DNA of 33,235 bases from a bacterium (GTDB lineage Bacteria > Bacteroidota > Bacteroidia > Flavobacteriales_D > Sanyastnellaceae), in NCBI GenBank assembly GCA_029979565.1, contig JAPOHG010000022.1:1-33235 (forward strand), read 5' to 3'. This document shows, one piece after another, positions 8,287 through 17,071 of the stretch. The first letter of the stretch is position 1; every line of letters begins with the position of its first letter. The notes under the pieces were generated by a model that was not told where the DNA came from, ran no database searches, and saw nothing but the letters and a program-made list of their open reading frames with translations. The position numbers and the translations under genes are program-made.

Positions 8287-10602
8287 ATGGTCAAACCGCG
8301 CGCACTCGTATTGGGAACCCTTGCTTGCATCCTGCTGTTGATGGCCGTGGGAGTTGCATGGCTTGCACGCAATGAAGATCGGCTGGCTCAGACACTCATC
8401 CAGCGTTTGGAGGCCCACCTCCTGACCGACGCCCACATCGACCACATCGACTTGGACATTTGGTCTCACTTCCCCCATGTCACCCTGGTCTTGCACGACA
8501 CATGGCTGCTGGGATCGCATTCCGCGAACGACACCCTTCTCATTGCGGAGGAACTCTCTGTAGCCTGCAATGCCTTTCAATTAATCCGTGGCAACTACAA
8601 CCTGACAGCGTTGGACCTGAGCAACGCATCCCTTTCCATCGCGTCGAATGCCAGCGGTTGGAACACGCAAGTCTGGAAGGGTAGCGATGATGAAGCAGAA
8701 AATGAAAATTTTGATATCGCCCAGTTGGCCCTCACGGACCTTCGGCTTGCGGTTAACGGCCAAGAAACCGGCGTGAATGAAGCCGCCCTCCAATTGAATT
8801 GGACCGAAACCGGACTGGTGGCAGGCGGAACAGGGCAATTTGCTTCCTTCGATCACGCAGGTTTTTCCACCCATCAGCCATTGACTTGGACAGGAGAAAT
8901 CGACTGGAACACCTCTGCTGACACCGTGCACATTTCTGTCTCATCCTTGACCTGGGCCGGCATCGAAGCAACGGCTCAAGCAGCGTGGAACGGAGAATGG
9001 TCGGCGAATGGAGCATTGGAATCCGTAACCTTGGAAGCCCTTCGCGAACTCGTTGCATTGCCCGCCGAATTCGAGGCCCTCGACTCGGATGCCACAGCAT
9101 TCGGTGAGTTCGCATGGGATGGCCGCACCTTCAAATCCAATTGGAACTTAACCCCTGGCCGATGGCAAGTGCCCGTCGACTCCCACCTGTTAAGCCTCCA
9201 AGGCGATGCGCGTGTCTGGGTGAAGTTCGAGGGAGGCACATGGCGAGCAGATGCCCCCCACGTCGCATGGCGCATGGACGGCGTGGAGTGGTCGGGCAAA
9301 GTGGACCGAATTCTCTTCGATGTGGGAAGTTTTGAAGCGACAGGGGCGGGAACCATTCGGTGGCCCGATGCCAAGTTGGACGCCCTGTATGCAAGCGCTT
9401 GGCCCACGGATGGGCTGCTCAGTTGGGAAGGCATGATCAAGCGAAAGCGCAACGGCGCCATGGATTGGAAAGGGCTGTGGTCGTTAATCGATGGAGGAGG
9501 GACGGTAGATGCAACACCGTGGGCTGCGCAAGGCCATGGGTCCCTTGACGGCGCGGAACTCGCTGTTCAGGCCTTCGAAGGGACGTGGGGAGGCGTCGCC
9601 GTCCAAGGCAATGCCCAAGGTCAGCTTCCATTGGAGGCGCCTCGACCGTCCAATTGGACCGCAAATTTGGCGCTCCCTGAATTGACCTTTAACTCGGCAG
9701 ACTCGGGTTCAATAAGCCTCGTCGATTTGCAGCTTCCTGCCGGCATACTAGCAAACATTGACGTGACCATCGACACCGTCCGTTACGACAACTGGCAATT
9801 GAATGCGGTGGCCTTTGCTCTGGAAGGCGACAATAACGCATGGTCTGTGTCCACGTTTCGCGCGGAAACGCTGGGCGGCATCTTGAGTGGAGATGGAAAC
9901 ATGACCCTCAACCCGGCCATGAACAGCGCCAAAATATTGCTGCATCCCACGGCAGAATCGTGCGACCTCCCGGGCCTATTCGAAGCCTTTGGCAATTTCG
10001 AGCAAACAACCTTGCGGGCGGAACACTTGACCGGTTCATTTAATGCCTCGGGGTCTGTGCAATTCGAGATTGATGACGCATTCGATTGGCGCCACGAAAG
10101 CCTGGATGTACTTGGCACTGCATCCATTCATTCAGGAGAAATCAGCAACCTCGAGGCTTTCCAAGAAATCGCTGATTACCTGCGAAGCAACCGCCTGATG
10201 GCGCCGTTGGTTGACCCGGACGATTTGGCCCAGCGGCTCGAACATGTTCAATTCGAACACGTCGAATCTCCCGTCTATATCTCCAATGAAACGGTGCAAC
10301 TGCCCCACACCGAAATCCGTTCATCGGCCATGGATATCACGTTGGAAGGGCAATACCAATTCGATTCGTCCATCGATTACACGCTCGGTTTTGCCCTGCG
10401 GGATCTGCGCGGGTCAAGCGAAAGTGAATTTGGAACCATCGCCGACGATGGATTGGGGCACCAATTTTTCATCTCCATGACAGGAACCGTCGAAGACCCC
10501 GAATACGGCTGGGACCGCGAAGCCCAGAAAAACCACCGTAAAGAGAATTTCCAGCGAGAAAAAGACCTGCTGAAAGAACTGTTTCGAAAATCAACACCAT
10601 GA
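8287..10602 (+). CDS. AsmA-family envelope protein
   Basis: 771-residue AsmA-like protein. Members of this superfamily span the envelope and are linked to outer membrane assembly and, for some relatives, phospholipid transport. It has an N-terminal TM anchor (about 5-27) followed by a long, Trp-rich, beta-strand-repeating periplasmic region, and an AsmA-like C-terminal region (about 560-770) ending in a charged helix. ATG 8287 has AAAG at moderate spacing and no clear Shine-Dalgarno. A weak -7-like TAGTTTCG sits at 8266-8273. The next gene overlaps by ATGA. Confidence 0.85.
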   Translation: MVKPRALVLGTLACILLLMAVGVAWLARNEDRLAQTLIQRLEAHLLTDAHIDHIDLDIWSHFPHVTLVLHDTWLLGSHSANDTLLIAEELSVACNAFQLIRGNYNLTALDLSNASLSIASNASGWNTQVWKGSDDEAENENFDIAQLALTDLRLAVNGQETGVNEAALQLNWTETGLVAGGTGQFASFDHAGFSTHQPLTWTGEIDWNTSADTVHISVSSLTWAGIEATAQAAWNGEWSANGALESVTLEALRELVALPAEFEALDSDATAFGEFAWDGRTFKSNWNLTPGRWQVPVDSHLLSLQGDARVWVKFEGGTWRADAPHVAWRMDGVEWSGKVDRILFDVGSFEATGAGTIRWPDAKLDALYASAWPTDGLLSWEGMIKRKRNGAMDWKGLWSLIDGGGTVDATPWAAQGHGSLDGAELAVQAFEGTWGGVAVQGNAQGQLPLEAPRPSNWTANLALPELTFNSADSGSISLVDLQLPAGILANIDVTIDTVRYDNWQLNAVAFALEGDNNAWSVSTFRAETLGGILSGDGNMTLNPAMNSAKILLHPTAESCDLPGLFEAFGNFEQTTLRAEHLTGSFNASGSVQFEIDDAFDWRHESLDVLGTASIHSGEISNLEAFQEIADYLRSNRLMAPLVDPDDLAQRLEHVQFEHVESPVYISNETVQLPHTEIRSSAMDITLEGQYQFDSSIDYTLGFALRDLRGSSESEFGTIADDGLGHQFFISMTGTVEDPEYGWDREAQKNHRKENFQREKDLLKELFRKSTP

Positions 10603-11120
10603 GCGACCCATCCACCACCTACCTCGAAACCGCCCGTGCGGCCTTGGATCAATGCCAGGAATTGCTCGCGGAAACATCTCCCGCTTGGGCAAAACTCCAT
10701 GCGGCGCTGCACGTAGCCCAACGCGCCATTGCTGTCGCCGAACACTGCAGCAATGAAGCCATCCCTGTTGTGGCGCCAGTCCCAGAGCTTGAGGTGCCTG
10801 GGCCCACCTCTGACCCAGTATTGGAGCCAGAGCCATTGCCTGCCGCTGGAGCCTCTTTGGCGGAACGGCTCAGTGAACAGCGGCTCGAAAGCCTTAAAAA
10901 CAGCCTCAGCATCAACAACCGGGTTCGCTTCGCCTCGCTGTTGACGGATGGCGACGTTCCCGCCTTGTTGAACTTGTGCGATGCGCTGGAAGCGAGCGAG
11001 AACTTTGAGGCCGCTCAGGTTTTACTTCTTGAAACTTCAGGTGATGTGGATTGGGAAGATGAAGAAAACGGCGGGTTCGAGTTCATCGCCTTGGTGCGGC
11101 GTTTATTTGCAACGGCATGA
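10599..11120 (+). CDS. Conserved Bacteroidota protein of unknown function
   Basis: 173 residues, no enzyme motif. Three parts: an N-terminal helical segment (1-55) rich in Ala and Gln; a Pro/Glu-rich linker (about 57-86); and a C-terminal helical domain (about 87-172) beginning SLAERLSEQRLESLKNSLSINNRVRF. This last block resembles a family of uncharacterised Flavobacteriia proteins with the pattern 'LADKL ... L..AIGINEKF.F...LF.GD...Y' (from memory), here divergent. It overlaps asmA upstream and rsmI downstream by ATGA on both sides, so the three are co-translated. Cytoplasmic: no signal or TM. Confidence 0.72.
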   Translation: MSDPSTTYLETARAALDQCQELLAETSPAWAKLHAALHVAQRAIAVAEHCSNEAIPVVAPVPELEVPGPTSDPVLEPEPLPAAGASLAERLSEQRLESLKNSLSINNRVRFASLLTDGDVPALLNLCDALEASENFEAAQVLLLETSGDVDWEDEENGGFEFIALVRRLFATA

Positions 11121-11809
11121 GCTCCACCAACCGCACCTTTGGCACCTTGTTCTTGGTTCCCACACCCATTGGCAACCTCTCGGATTTTACGCCAAGGGCT
11201 GTTGAAGTGCTTAGCGAAGTGACCTACATCTTGGCGGAAGACACCCGGACTACCGGTAAATTGACTCGGCATTTTGGGGTCGACACCCCTTTGAAAGCCT
11301 TCCACCAGCACAACGAACACAAGTCCACACCCGGATGGATTCAAGCGTTGCAAAACGGTCAGTCCCTGGCTGTGTGTTCCGATGCCGGCACGCCTGGCAT
11401 TTCCGACCCGGCCTTTCTGCTCGTTCGCGCCTGCGTTGAAGCTGACATTCCCGTGGTTTGCCTGCCCGGTCCAACGGCGTTTGTCCCTGCCCTCGTCACC
11501 TCGGGCATTCCTTGTGATCGATTCGTCTTTGAAGGATTCCTGCCCCACAAGAAAGGCCGCCAGAAGCGCCTCAGCATGCTCGCCGACGAGGAACGAACCG
11601 TGGTATTCTACGAATCCCCGCACCGCATCATCAAGCTGCTTCAAGAACTGGAAACCCACTGCGGACCGGGACGGTGGGTGGCATGCTCAAGGGAAATCAG
11701 CAAGCTGCACGAACAAACCATTCGGGGCACGGTGGCGGACGTACTGGACCATTTCAACCTGCACGAGCCCAAGGGCGAGTTCGTCGTAGTGGTTGCCGGG
11801 AAGGGGTGA
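11117..11809 (+). CDS. rsmI: 16S rRNA (cytidine(1402)-2'-O)-methyltransferase RsmI
   Basis: SAM-dependent tetrapyrrole-methylase-fold enzyme that 2'-O-methylates C1402 of 16S rRNA at the decoding centre. 230 residues. Motifs: VPTPIGNL (14-21), AEDTRTT (40-46), SDAGTPGISDP (88-98), CLPGPTA and FEGFLPHKKGRQKR, all typical of RsmI. The C-terminal extension domain of some longer homologues is absent, as is common in this phylum. ATG 11117 overlaps the preceding stop. Converges with radA, with 2 bases between stops. Confidence 0.96.
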   Translation: MSSTNRTFGTLFLVPTPIGNLSDFTPRAVEVLSEVTYILAEDTRTTGKLTRHFGVDTPLKAFHQHNEHKSTPGWIQALQNGQSLAVCSDAGTPGISDPAFLLVRACVEADIPVVCLPGPTAFVPALVTSGIPCDRFVFEGFLPHKKGRQKRLSMLADEERTVVFYESPHRIIKLLQELETHCGPGRWVACSREISKLHEQTIRGTVADVLDHFNLHEPKGEFVVVVAGKG

Positions 11810-11811
11810 GC

Positions 11812-13185
11812 TCAGAATAAGCGGCCGTGCAGGTCACTGACTTGCCGAATGGCCACCAATTGCATGTCCGTGCCTTTCGGTACCTCGATGTTGCGCGCGT
11901 GGCCGCTGTAAAACATCCGCTTCATCCCCAACCGGCTCGCCTCCGCAATGCGCTGGTTCATTCGCGGCACGGGGCGAATCTCGCCCGTCAGCCCTACCTC
12001 TCCGGCAAACACAGTCCCCCACGGAAGCGGCACATCCAAGACGCTGCTCAAAATCGCTGCAACCACCGCCAAGTCAATGGCCGGATCTTGGATTTTCAAA
12101 CCGCCTGCCAAGTTGAGAAAAACGTCCTTGGACCCCAGTTTGAACCCGCATCGTTTTTCCAAAACAGCGAGCAGCATGTTCAGCCGCCGTAAATCGAAAC
12201 CGGTGCCCGATCGTTGCGGTGTACCGTAGACCGCCGTTGACACCAACGCTTGGACTTCTACAAGCATCGGACGCGCCCCTTCGAGGGCTGCCGACACCGC
12301 GGTTCCGCTCAGGGCATCCTCCTCCGATCGCTGGCCCAGCAAGGCATCGGACGGGTGGTCCACCGCCTTCAATCCCGACCCGCGCATTTCGTACAATCCA
12401 AGTTCCGCTGTGGTCCCAAAGCGGTTTTTGGCCGCTCGTAGCATGCGGTAGGCGTGGTGGCGTTCCCCTTCAAATTGAAGGACGACATCGACCATGTGCT
12501 CCAGGACTTTTGGCCCCGCCAAAGAGCCTTCCTTGGTGATGTGGCCAATGAAGAATACGGGGACGTGGTGCTGCTTGGCAAACCGCGTGAATGCAGCCGC
12601 CGTCTCGCGGATCTGTGCCACGGAACCCGGGGCCGAGTCCACCTCTGGCAAGAACATCGTTTGAATGGAGTCGATGATGACCGCATCGGGTTTGTTGGCC
12701 TCCAATTCGCGCAACACAGCTTGGGCGTCGGTCTCCGCAAAAACAAACAGCGACGGGGAAACGGTTCCCAAGCGCTCGGCTCGCATGCGCACTTGCTCCG
12801 GGCTTTCTTCGCCTGCGACGTATAGGATTCGCTGGGAATGTGTTGCCATGTGCAGCACCGACTGAAGCATGAGGGTGGATTTGCCTATGCCCGGCTCACC
12901 GCCAAGCAAGACCACAGCACCGGGGACAACTCCCTGTCCCAATACGCGGTCCAATTCGACATCTCCTGTCGGGGTTCGCCCCAATTCAAGGACCTCAACG
13001 TCGGCCAAAGGCTTCGCCTCCACCGGCTTTAATGCAACGCGCTGCCTCCGCTCAACCGGTGTGCTCGGACGAACCGTAAAAGCCTCTAACGTATTCCACG
13101 CTTTGCATGAAGGGCATTGGCCCACCCATTGGACCGATTCCTGGCCACAAGCTGTGCAGACGTAGTGGGTCTTCGCTTTGGCCAA
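11812..13185 (-). CDS. radA: DNA repair protein RadA
   Basis: RecA-like hexameric helicase that promotes branch migration during recombination and repair. 457 residues. An N-terminal zinc finger with Cys10, Cys13, Cys24 and Cys27 is followed by Walker A GGEPGIGKST (95-104), the RadA-specific KNRFG motif (253-257) and a Lon-protease-like C-terminal domain (about 280-457). The start is a TTG: no ATG or GTG exists between the in-frame stop at 13215-13213 and the zinc finger, and the resulting MAKAKTHYVCTACG matches the family N-terminus. It begins 7 bases after the stop of the T9SS cargo gene, so the two probably share an mRNA. Confidence 0.97.
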   Translation of the reverse strand: MAKAKTHYVCTACGQESVQWVGQCPSCKAWNTLEAFTVRPSTPVERRQRVALKPVEAKPLADVEVLELGRTPTGDVELDRVLGQGVVPGAVVLLGGEPGIGKSTLMLQSVLHMATHSQRILYVAGEESPEQVRMRAERLGTVSPSLFVFAETDAQAVLRELEANKPDAVIIDSIQTMFLPEVDSAPGSVAQIRETAAAFTRFAKQHHVPVFFIGHITKEGSLAGPKVLEHMVDVVLQFEGERHHAYRMLRAAKNRFGTTAELGLYEMRGSGLKAVDHPSDALLGQRSEEDALSGTAVSAALEGARPMLVEVQALVSTAVYGTPQRSGTGFDLRRLNMLLAVLEKRCGFKLGSKDVFLNLAGGLKIQDPAIDLAVVAAILSSVLDVPLPWGTVFAGEVGLTGEIRPVPRMNQRIAEASRLGMKRMFYSGHARNIEVPKGTDMQLVAIRQVSDLHGRLF

Positions 13186-13192
13186 CGCTGAA

Positions 13193-16100
13193 TCAGTTGT
13201 CGCGCAAGATGGTCACATGGCCGTTGTAGTCAAACCCATTGGGCAGACTCATGGTGTACCAGTACGTGCCGGTCTCTCCGTTATTCGGACGCCACGCGTT
13301 GTTGTTGCGGTAGTTGTCATCGGAATAGATCAGCTGGCCCCAGCGGTTGTAAATCCGCATGCGAACGTTGTCATAAACCTCCAATCCATCGATGTGGAAA
13401 TCCTCGTTCATGGCATCGCCGTAGTCCGGGGTAAATACGTTCGGGATGGTCAACTCGCAGTAATCGACAATGACATCCCATTCCTCTCGAATGCCCCCCA
13501 CGGCACACGGGTTGATGGCTGAGCCCACGAGCGCAATACCGTATTCCCAGCAATTCTGGTTGAGCATGGAGCTGATTACCGTCATGGCGTCTTGCGGATC
13601 GCCGAAGTAAATCGTCGTGTCCGGGCATTCAACCCACCATTCGTATTCACCTGCGCCGTCCACCCAGTCCGTTCCATTCCACGTTTGTGCATTCAACTCG
13701 AAATCGTATTCCACTTCGGGACACAGAGTCAGGTGCGGCCCGTCGTTGTTTCCAGCTTCTGTCGCCTCAATCAATCGGAATGGATTCGACCATTGCCAAT
13801 AATCCACCCCGTTGTCATCAACCAATATGGGTTCGGGCTCGATCGTCGGCGGAAGTCCAATGTACAGGTAACTGCACACCGTATTGGTCTCGCACTCAAA
13901 TGGGTCCGTGTAGTCCAAACAAATTTCTGTTCCGTCGTAAATGCTCGCATCCGCTACTTCCCAAGTAGGGCCCGTCGACCCATCGGGCCAAACGACCGTG
14001 TAACCTTCAGGGAGGTCTGGAACGACCGAAGCAAATCCATCGCCAAGGCAATCAATGGTCATGCTTTCAAGCGGTGGTGGAATGTCACCTACGATGGTGA
14101 TGTTCGCGCAAGCCTCCGCTGATCCGCATTGGTTCGAGACTTCAACGCAATACTCTCCCGTGGACATCGCCGTGTACTCCTCGGCAATCTCGCCTGGAAT
14201 CAGGTTGCCATCGAGGTACCACTCAAAGTTCAAGTCATCTGTGTCCGGGCTGGTCGGATCAAGGTAAACCTCACCGCCTTCGCAAAGACTCTGATCCTCC
14301 AAACTTGGCGTTGGCGTGTACTGTGAGTACAACGGTATCGAGGCTGAAGCCGATCCGCACCCGTTGGTCACGACAATCGAAGCGTTGTAGGTGGTCGTGC
14401 TGGAAAACGAATAGTCGTTTGTCGCCACTCCGTCCTGCCCTGGAGCGGACCAATTCAATTCAGCCGTTCCTCCAATGTCCTCCACTTCGGCAAATACTGT
14501 TTCGCTTTCACCGTTGCACAGCAAATCATCCAAAACAGTCAGGGATACCGATGGCTCCTCCGTGATCTCGATGTCGTAGCAGTAATCGGTTTCACACGTC
14601 TCCTCCGTGAAGCAAATTTCATACAAACCGTAGCTCGATGGTGAGAATTCCGTGTCGTATTCGTTGACGTTGGAGAACGACCACGGCACGGGGCCGGACA
14701 AGCATTGCCACGTCCCGGTTGCGGGAGAAGCTTCACATTGCGACTCGGAGGTGAAGATGGTCCCCGCGGACAAATCGCTGATTTGCGTAGCGTTCAAGAA
14801 ACCACAGTTGTACACCGAAACAGAGAGTACATCGCTGTCGATGCTCGCGTCCTCATAGAAAACGATTTCAATTTCGTCGCCGGCTGCAATGTCAAAATCA
14901 AACTGCTCGAAAGAACTGCTGGACGTCAAGATGTAGCTGTCCTCTCCGTTGATGATGACTTCGAGGTAGCTTCCGCCCCAACCAGAATCTTCGTTGGAAC
15001 TCATGTACACAAGCAAGGCTCCTTCCTGCGGGCTGGAATAGCCGCCTTCAAAAACCACGTTGTCTGGAATGCCGTCACAGAAGGGGTCGACCGTGACCTC
15101 CGGAATATAGGAGCCGATGGTCTCGATGATGAACACCCGTTGCCCTTGGCAGCCATCTTCATCCGTGACCAACAGGCGGTACGTTCCCGCTGTCAACTCC
15201 GCACCCGCGTCTCCAACATAGGACACCACTTCACCTCCCAAACCATTCCAATCGGGGTCCCATTGGTACGCTGCATATTCCAATTGCTCCAACGAGTCAA
15301 CAACGACGATTGCGGTTTGACCAGGGCACACAGCGGGGGGGTCGATGACAACGTCTGGCAAGAAATACGGGCTCTGGTCCACGTAGAACTCTTCTACCAC
15401 AGTGCATTGGTCCAGGTACCCCGTGACGAAAAAGGTCCCGCCGTAGGTGTAGGTATTGGTGTTGCTCACCGTACCGTCAGACCAAACGATTTCATCGAAA
15501 TCACCCGTTGCCGTGACGGTCAATTCACCTCCGGCACAAATGGCTGAATTGCCTTCTACGGTGAGCGGTGGAAGTTCAATATCCAAGACCTCAATGACCA
15601 GTGTGGTTATGGTTTCACCAACCGGATCACCGTCGTCTGTCGCCGTGATGGTAATTTCCTGAATGCCCACATTGTCAGACTGGGCCGTAAACGTTCCGGT
15701 GATGTTGGTGAGGTTTTCCTCTTCCGTAATTGTGTAGTCCCATCCTGGCGCATCCGTGCACGTCACCGTTACCGTTTGGTTCGCCTCTGGGCCAAGGAAG
15801 CTAAGATTCATGTCGTAGGTATTGCCCAAGCACATGATGAGGGTATCGCATCCAACATTGGCCGTGGGGAAGGGTGCTAGATTCTCGCTGTCTTCCGCTG
15901 AATCCATGATGAAGCTGCGGTAATCCAACCAATTCACGCCGTCATCCGCGTCCGGGCCGGTTCCTTGCGGTCCGTTGTACGTGTCGTCAAGCGTGTTGAA
16001 TCGTCCAAATTGCAGGAATGGACCGAAATCGGGCGCCGCATCAATGCCCACCGTGGCTGGGCTGTCGCCGCAGCAGCCGTTGCTTCCGCCTACATCACCG

Positions 16101-16897
16101 TGCGCCCAGTCCATGTTGAGGTAGCACATCTGCGTGTTGGCTCCGTCCGGCAAGTATTCCGATTCTTCACTCGTGATGACGATTTGGTACGAGTTGAAGA
16201 GGTCTGTGCCTTGGTTGTAGTAGCCAACATCCACGAAATTGATGAAGACCTCGTCTTGGGTAATCTTGTAGTAAATGTCCCCAGACAAGCGGTAATCCGA
16301 ATCTGCCCAAAATCCTGCGATTTGAGCAACTTCGTCCGTGGTTTCTGGGAATTCTTCTGGTGTCCAATCGATGGTGTACCCATCAAATGAAACAGAGCCC
16401 TTGGAGTTCAAATAGAACGATTCGAACACAATGCCGTAGAGATTGAATTCAAAACCCATTTGGATGGGGGCCGTGGAGTAATCCACATTGATGCCAGCAC
16501 CGGCGGTGTAGTATTGATCGTCCTCTGTGATGAGGGTGTACGATTCGTCCGGTTCCACCCAGCAATCGCAACCACTGGTGGTCACCATCATGCGTTCCGC
16601 TTTGCGGTCGGCAATTTCTTCAGCATGCTCTGCCTTCCAGTTGGCCTTTTGCTCTTTTCGAATGCGAATAACTTCCTCATGGTCGTAGCCCTCCCAAGCA
16701 CGGAAGACCTCCCATTCCTCACGGGTCATGTTCATCACGGCACCTTTGAAGGAGCCATAACGGTCCATGATGCCATCGATGTGCTGTTCCGACGGCTGGA
16801 TGTAAGGGGCTGAAGAATCATCGGTCGAATAATCAACCTGGGCAGCCATCAAACCGGTGGCAGCGCTCAACACCAAGGTCAAAATGAATCGAGTCAT
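13193..16897 (-). CDS. Secreted NIDO-domain protein with T9SS type B sorting domain
   Basis: 1234-residue predicted cell-surface or secreted protein. In order: Sec signal peptide (1-19), a charged helical segment (about 57-105), a nidogen-like (NIDO) domain (about 140-335, with GFEFNLYG, SKGSVSFDG, AQIAGFWADSD, GDIYYKI and VGIDAAPD), then Ig/PKD-like beta modules (about 345-1140) with repeated 'tCxGg' motifs such as AICAGGELTV and SLCEGGEVYL. It ends in a CHU_C gliding-associated sorting domain (1151-1234) beginning IPNVFTPDYGD and containing RIYNRWGQLIY. That domain directs export by the type IX system, with attachment or release outside. Acidic composition (many Asp/Glu) suits a marine surface protein. 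No enzyme motif; adhesin or matrix role is inferred. Confidence 0.9.
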   Translation of the reverse strand: MTRFILTLVLSAATGLMAAQVDYSTDDSSAPYIQPSEQHIDGIMDRYGSFKGAVMNMTREEWEVFRAWEGYDHEEVIRIRKEQKANWKAEHAEEIADRKAERMMVTTSGCDCWVEPDESYTLITEDDQYYTAGAGINVDYSTAPIQMGFEFNLYGIVFESFYLNSKGSVSFDGYTIDWTPEEFPETTDEVAQIAGFWADSDYRLSGDIYYKITQDEVFINFVDVGYYNQGTDLFNSYQIVITSEESEYLPDGANTQMCYLNMDWAHGDVGGSNGCCGDSPATVGIDAAPDFGPFLQFGRFNTLDDTYNGPQGTGPDADDGVNWLDYRSFIMDSAEDSENLAPFPTANVGCDTLIMCLGNTYDMNLSFLGPEANQTVTVTCTDAPGWDYTITEEENLTNITGTFTAQSDNVGIQEITITATDDGDPVGETITTLVIEVLDIELPPLTVEGNSAICAGGELTVTATGDFDEIVWSDGTVSNTNTYTYGGTFFVTGYLDQCTVVEEFYVDQSPYFLPDVVIDPPAVCPGQTAIVVVDSLEQLEYAAYQWDPDWNGLGGEVVSYVGDAGAELTAGTYRLLVTDEDGCQGQRVFIIETIGSYIPEVTVDPFCDGIPDNVVFEGGYSSPQEGALLVYMSSNEDSGWGGSYLEVIINGEDSYILTSSSSFEQFDFDIAAGDEIEIVFYEDASIDSDVLSVSVYNCGFLNATQISDLSAGTIFTSESQCEASPATGTWQCLSGPVPWSFSNVNEYDTEFSPSSYGLYEICFTEETCETDYCYDIEITEEPSVSLTVLDDLLCNGESETVFAEVEDIGGTAELNWSAPGQDGVATNDYSFSSTTTYNASIVVTNGCGSASASIPLYSQYTPTPSLEDQSLCEGGEVYLDPTSPDTDDLNFEWYLDGNLIPGEIAEEYTAMSTGEYCVEVSNQCGSAEACANITIVGDIPPPLESMTIDCLGDGFASVVPDLPEGYTVVWPDGSTGPTWEVADASIYDGTEICLDYTDPFECETNTVCSYLYIGLPPTIEPEPILVDDNGVDYWQWSNPFRLIEATEAGNNDGPHLTLCPEVEYDFELNAQTWNGTDWVDGAGEYEWWVECPDTTIYFGDPQDAMTVISSMLNQNCWEYGIALVGSAINPCAVGGIREEWDVIVDYCELTIPNVFTPDYGDAMNEDFHIDGLEVYDNVRMRIYNRWGQLIYSDDNYRNNNAWRPNNGETGTYWYTMSLPNGFDYNGHVTILRDN

Positions 16898-16944
16898 GTA
16901 AGCAGGTTTTCTTTTTTGTCAGGCGACTCCGGCGTTTCCAGCAG

Positions 16945-16953
16945 TTATCCACA
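16945..16953 (+). promoter_or_regulatory. Single perfect DnaA box (TTATCCACA)
   Basis: TTATCCACA lies between the predicted promoter and start codon of the NIDO/T9SS gene, in the spacer shared with lepA. It matches the high-affinity DnaA consensus exactly, but I see no second box or AT-rich unwinding element nearby, so this is not an origin. DnaA-dependent regulation or chance are both possible. Confidence 0.3.
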
Positions 16954-16975
16954 GCAGAAACAACCAAAGAGTTTG

Positions 16976-17002
16976 TAAATATAAGGCATCGGGCGACCCA
17001 AA
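16976..17002 (-). promoter_or_regulatory. Candidate promoter of the NIDO/T9SS gene
   Basis: Minus strand TATATTTA (16983-16976) matches TAnnTTTG except the last base, with TTTG (17002-16999) 15 bases upstream; the spacer is shorter than usual. The leader would be about 75 bases and contain the DnaA-like box. The rest of the 174-base spacer shows no further structure. Confidence 0.3.
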
Positions 17003-17046
17003 GAAATAACCGGCTCCTAATCTCAAGGATACTGCGCATTCCGCGC

Positions 17047-17054
17047 TAATTTTG
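17047..17054 (+). promoter_or_regulatory. -7 box of lepA (TAATTTTG)
   Basis: Exact TAnnTTTG match 17 bases before the lepA ATG. I see no TTTG at the expected -33 distance, so only the -7 element supports it. Confidence 0.45.
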
Positions 17055-17071
17055 TGCCCTAATCGCGAGCG

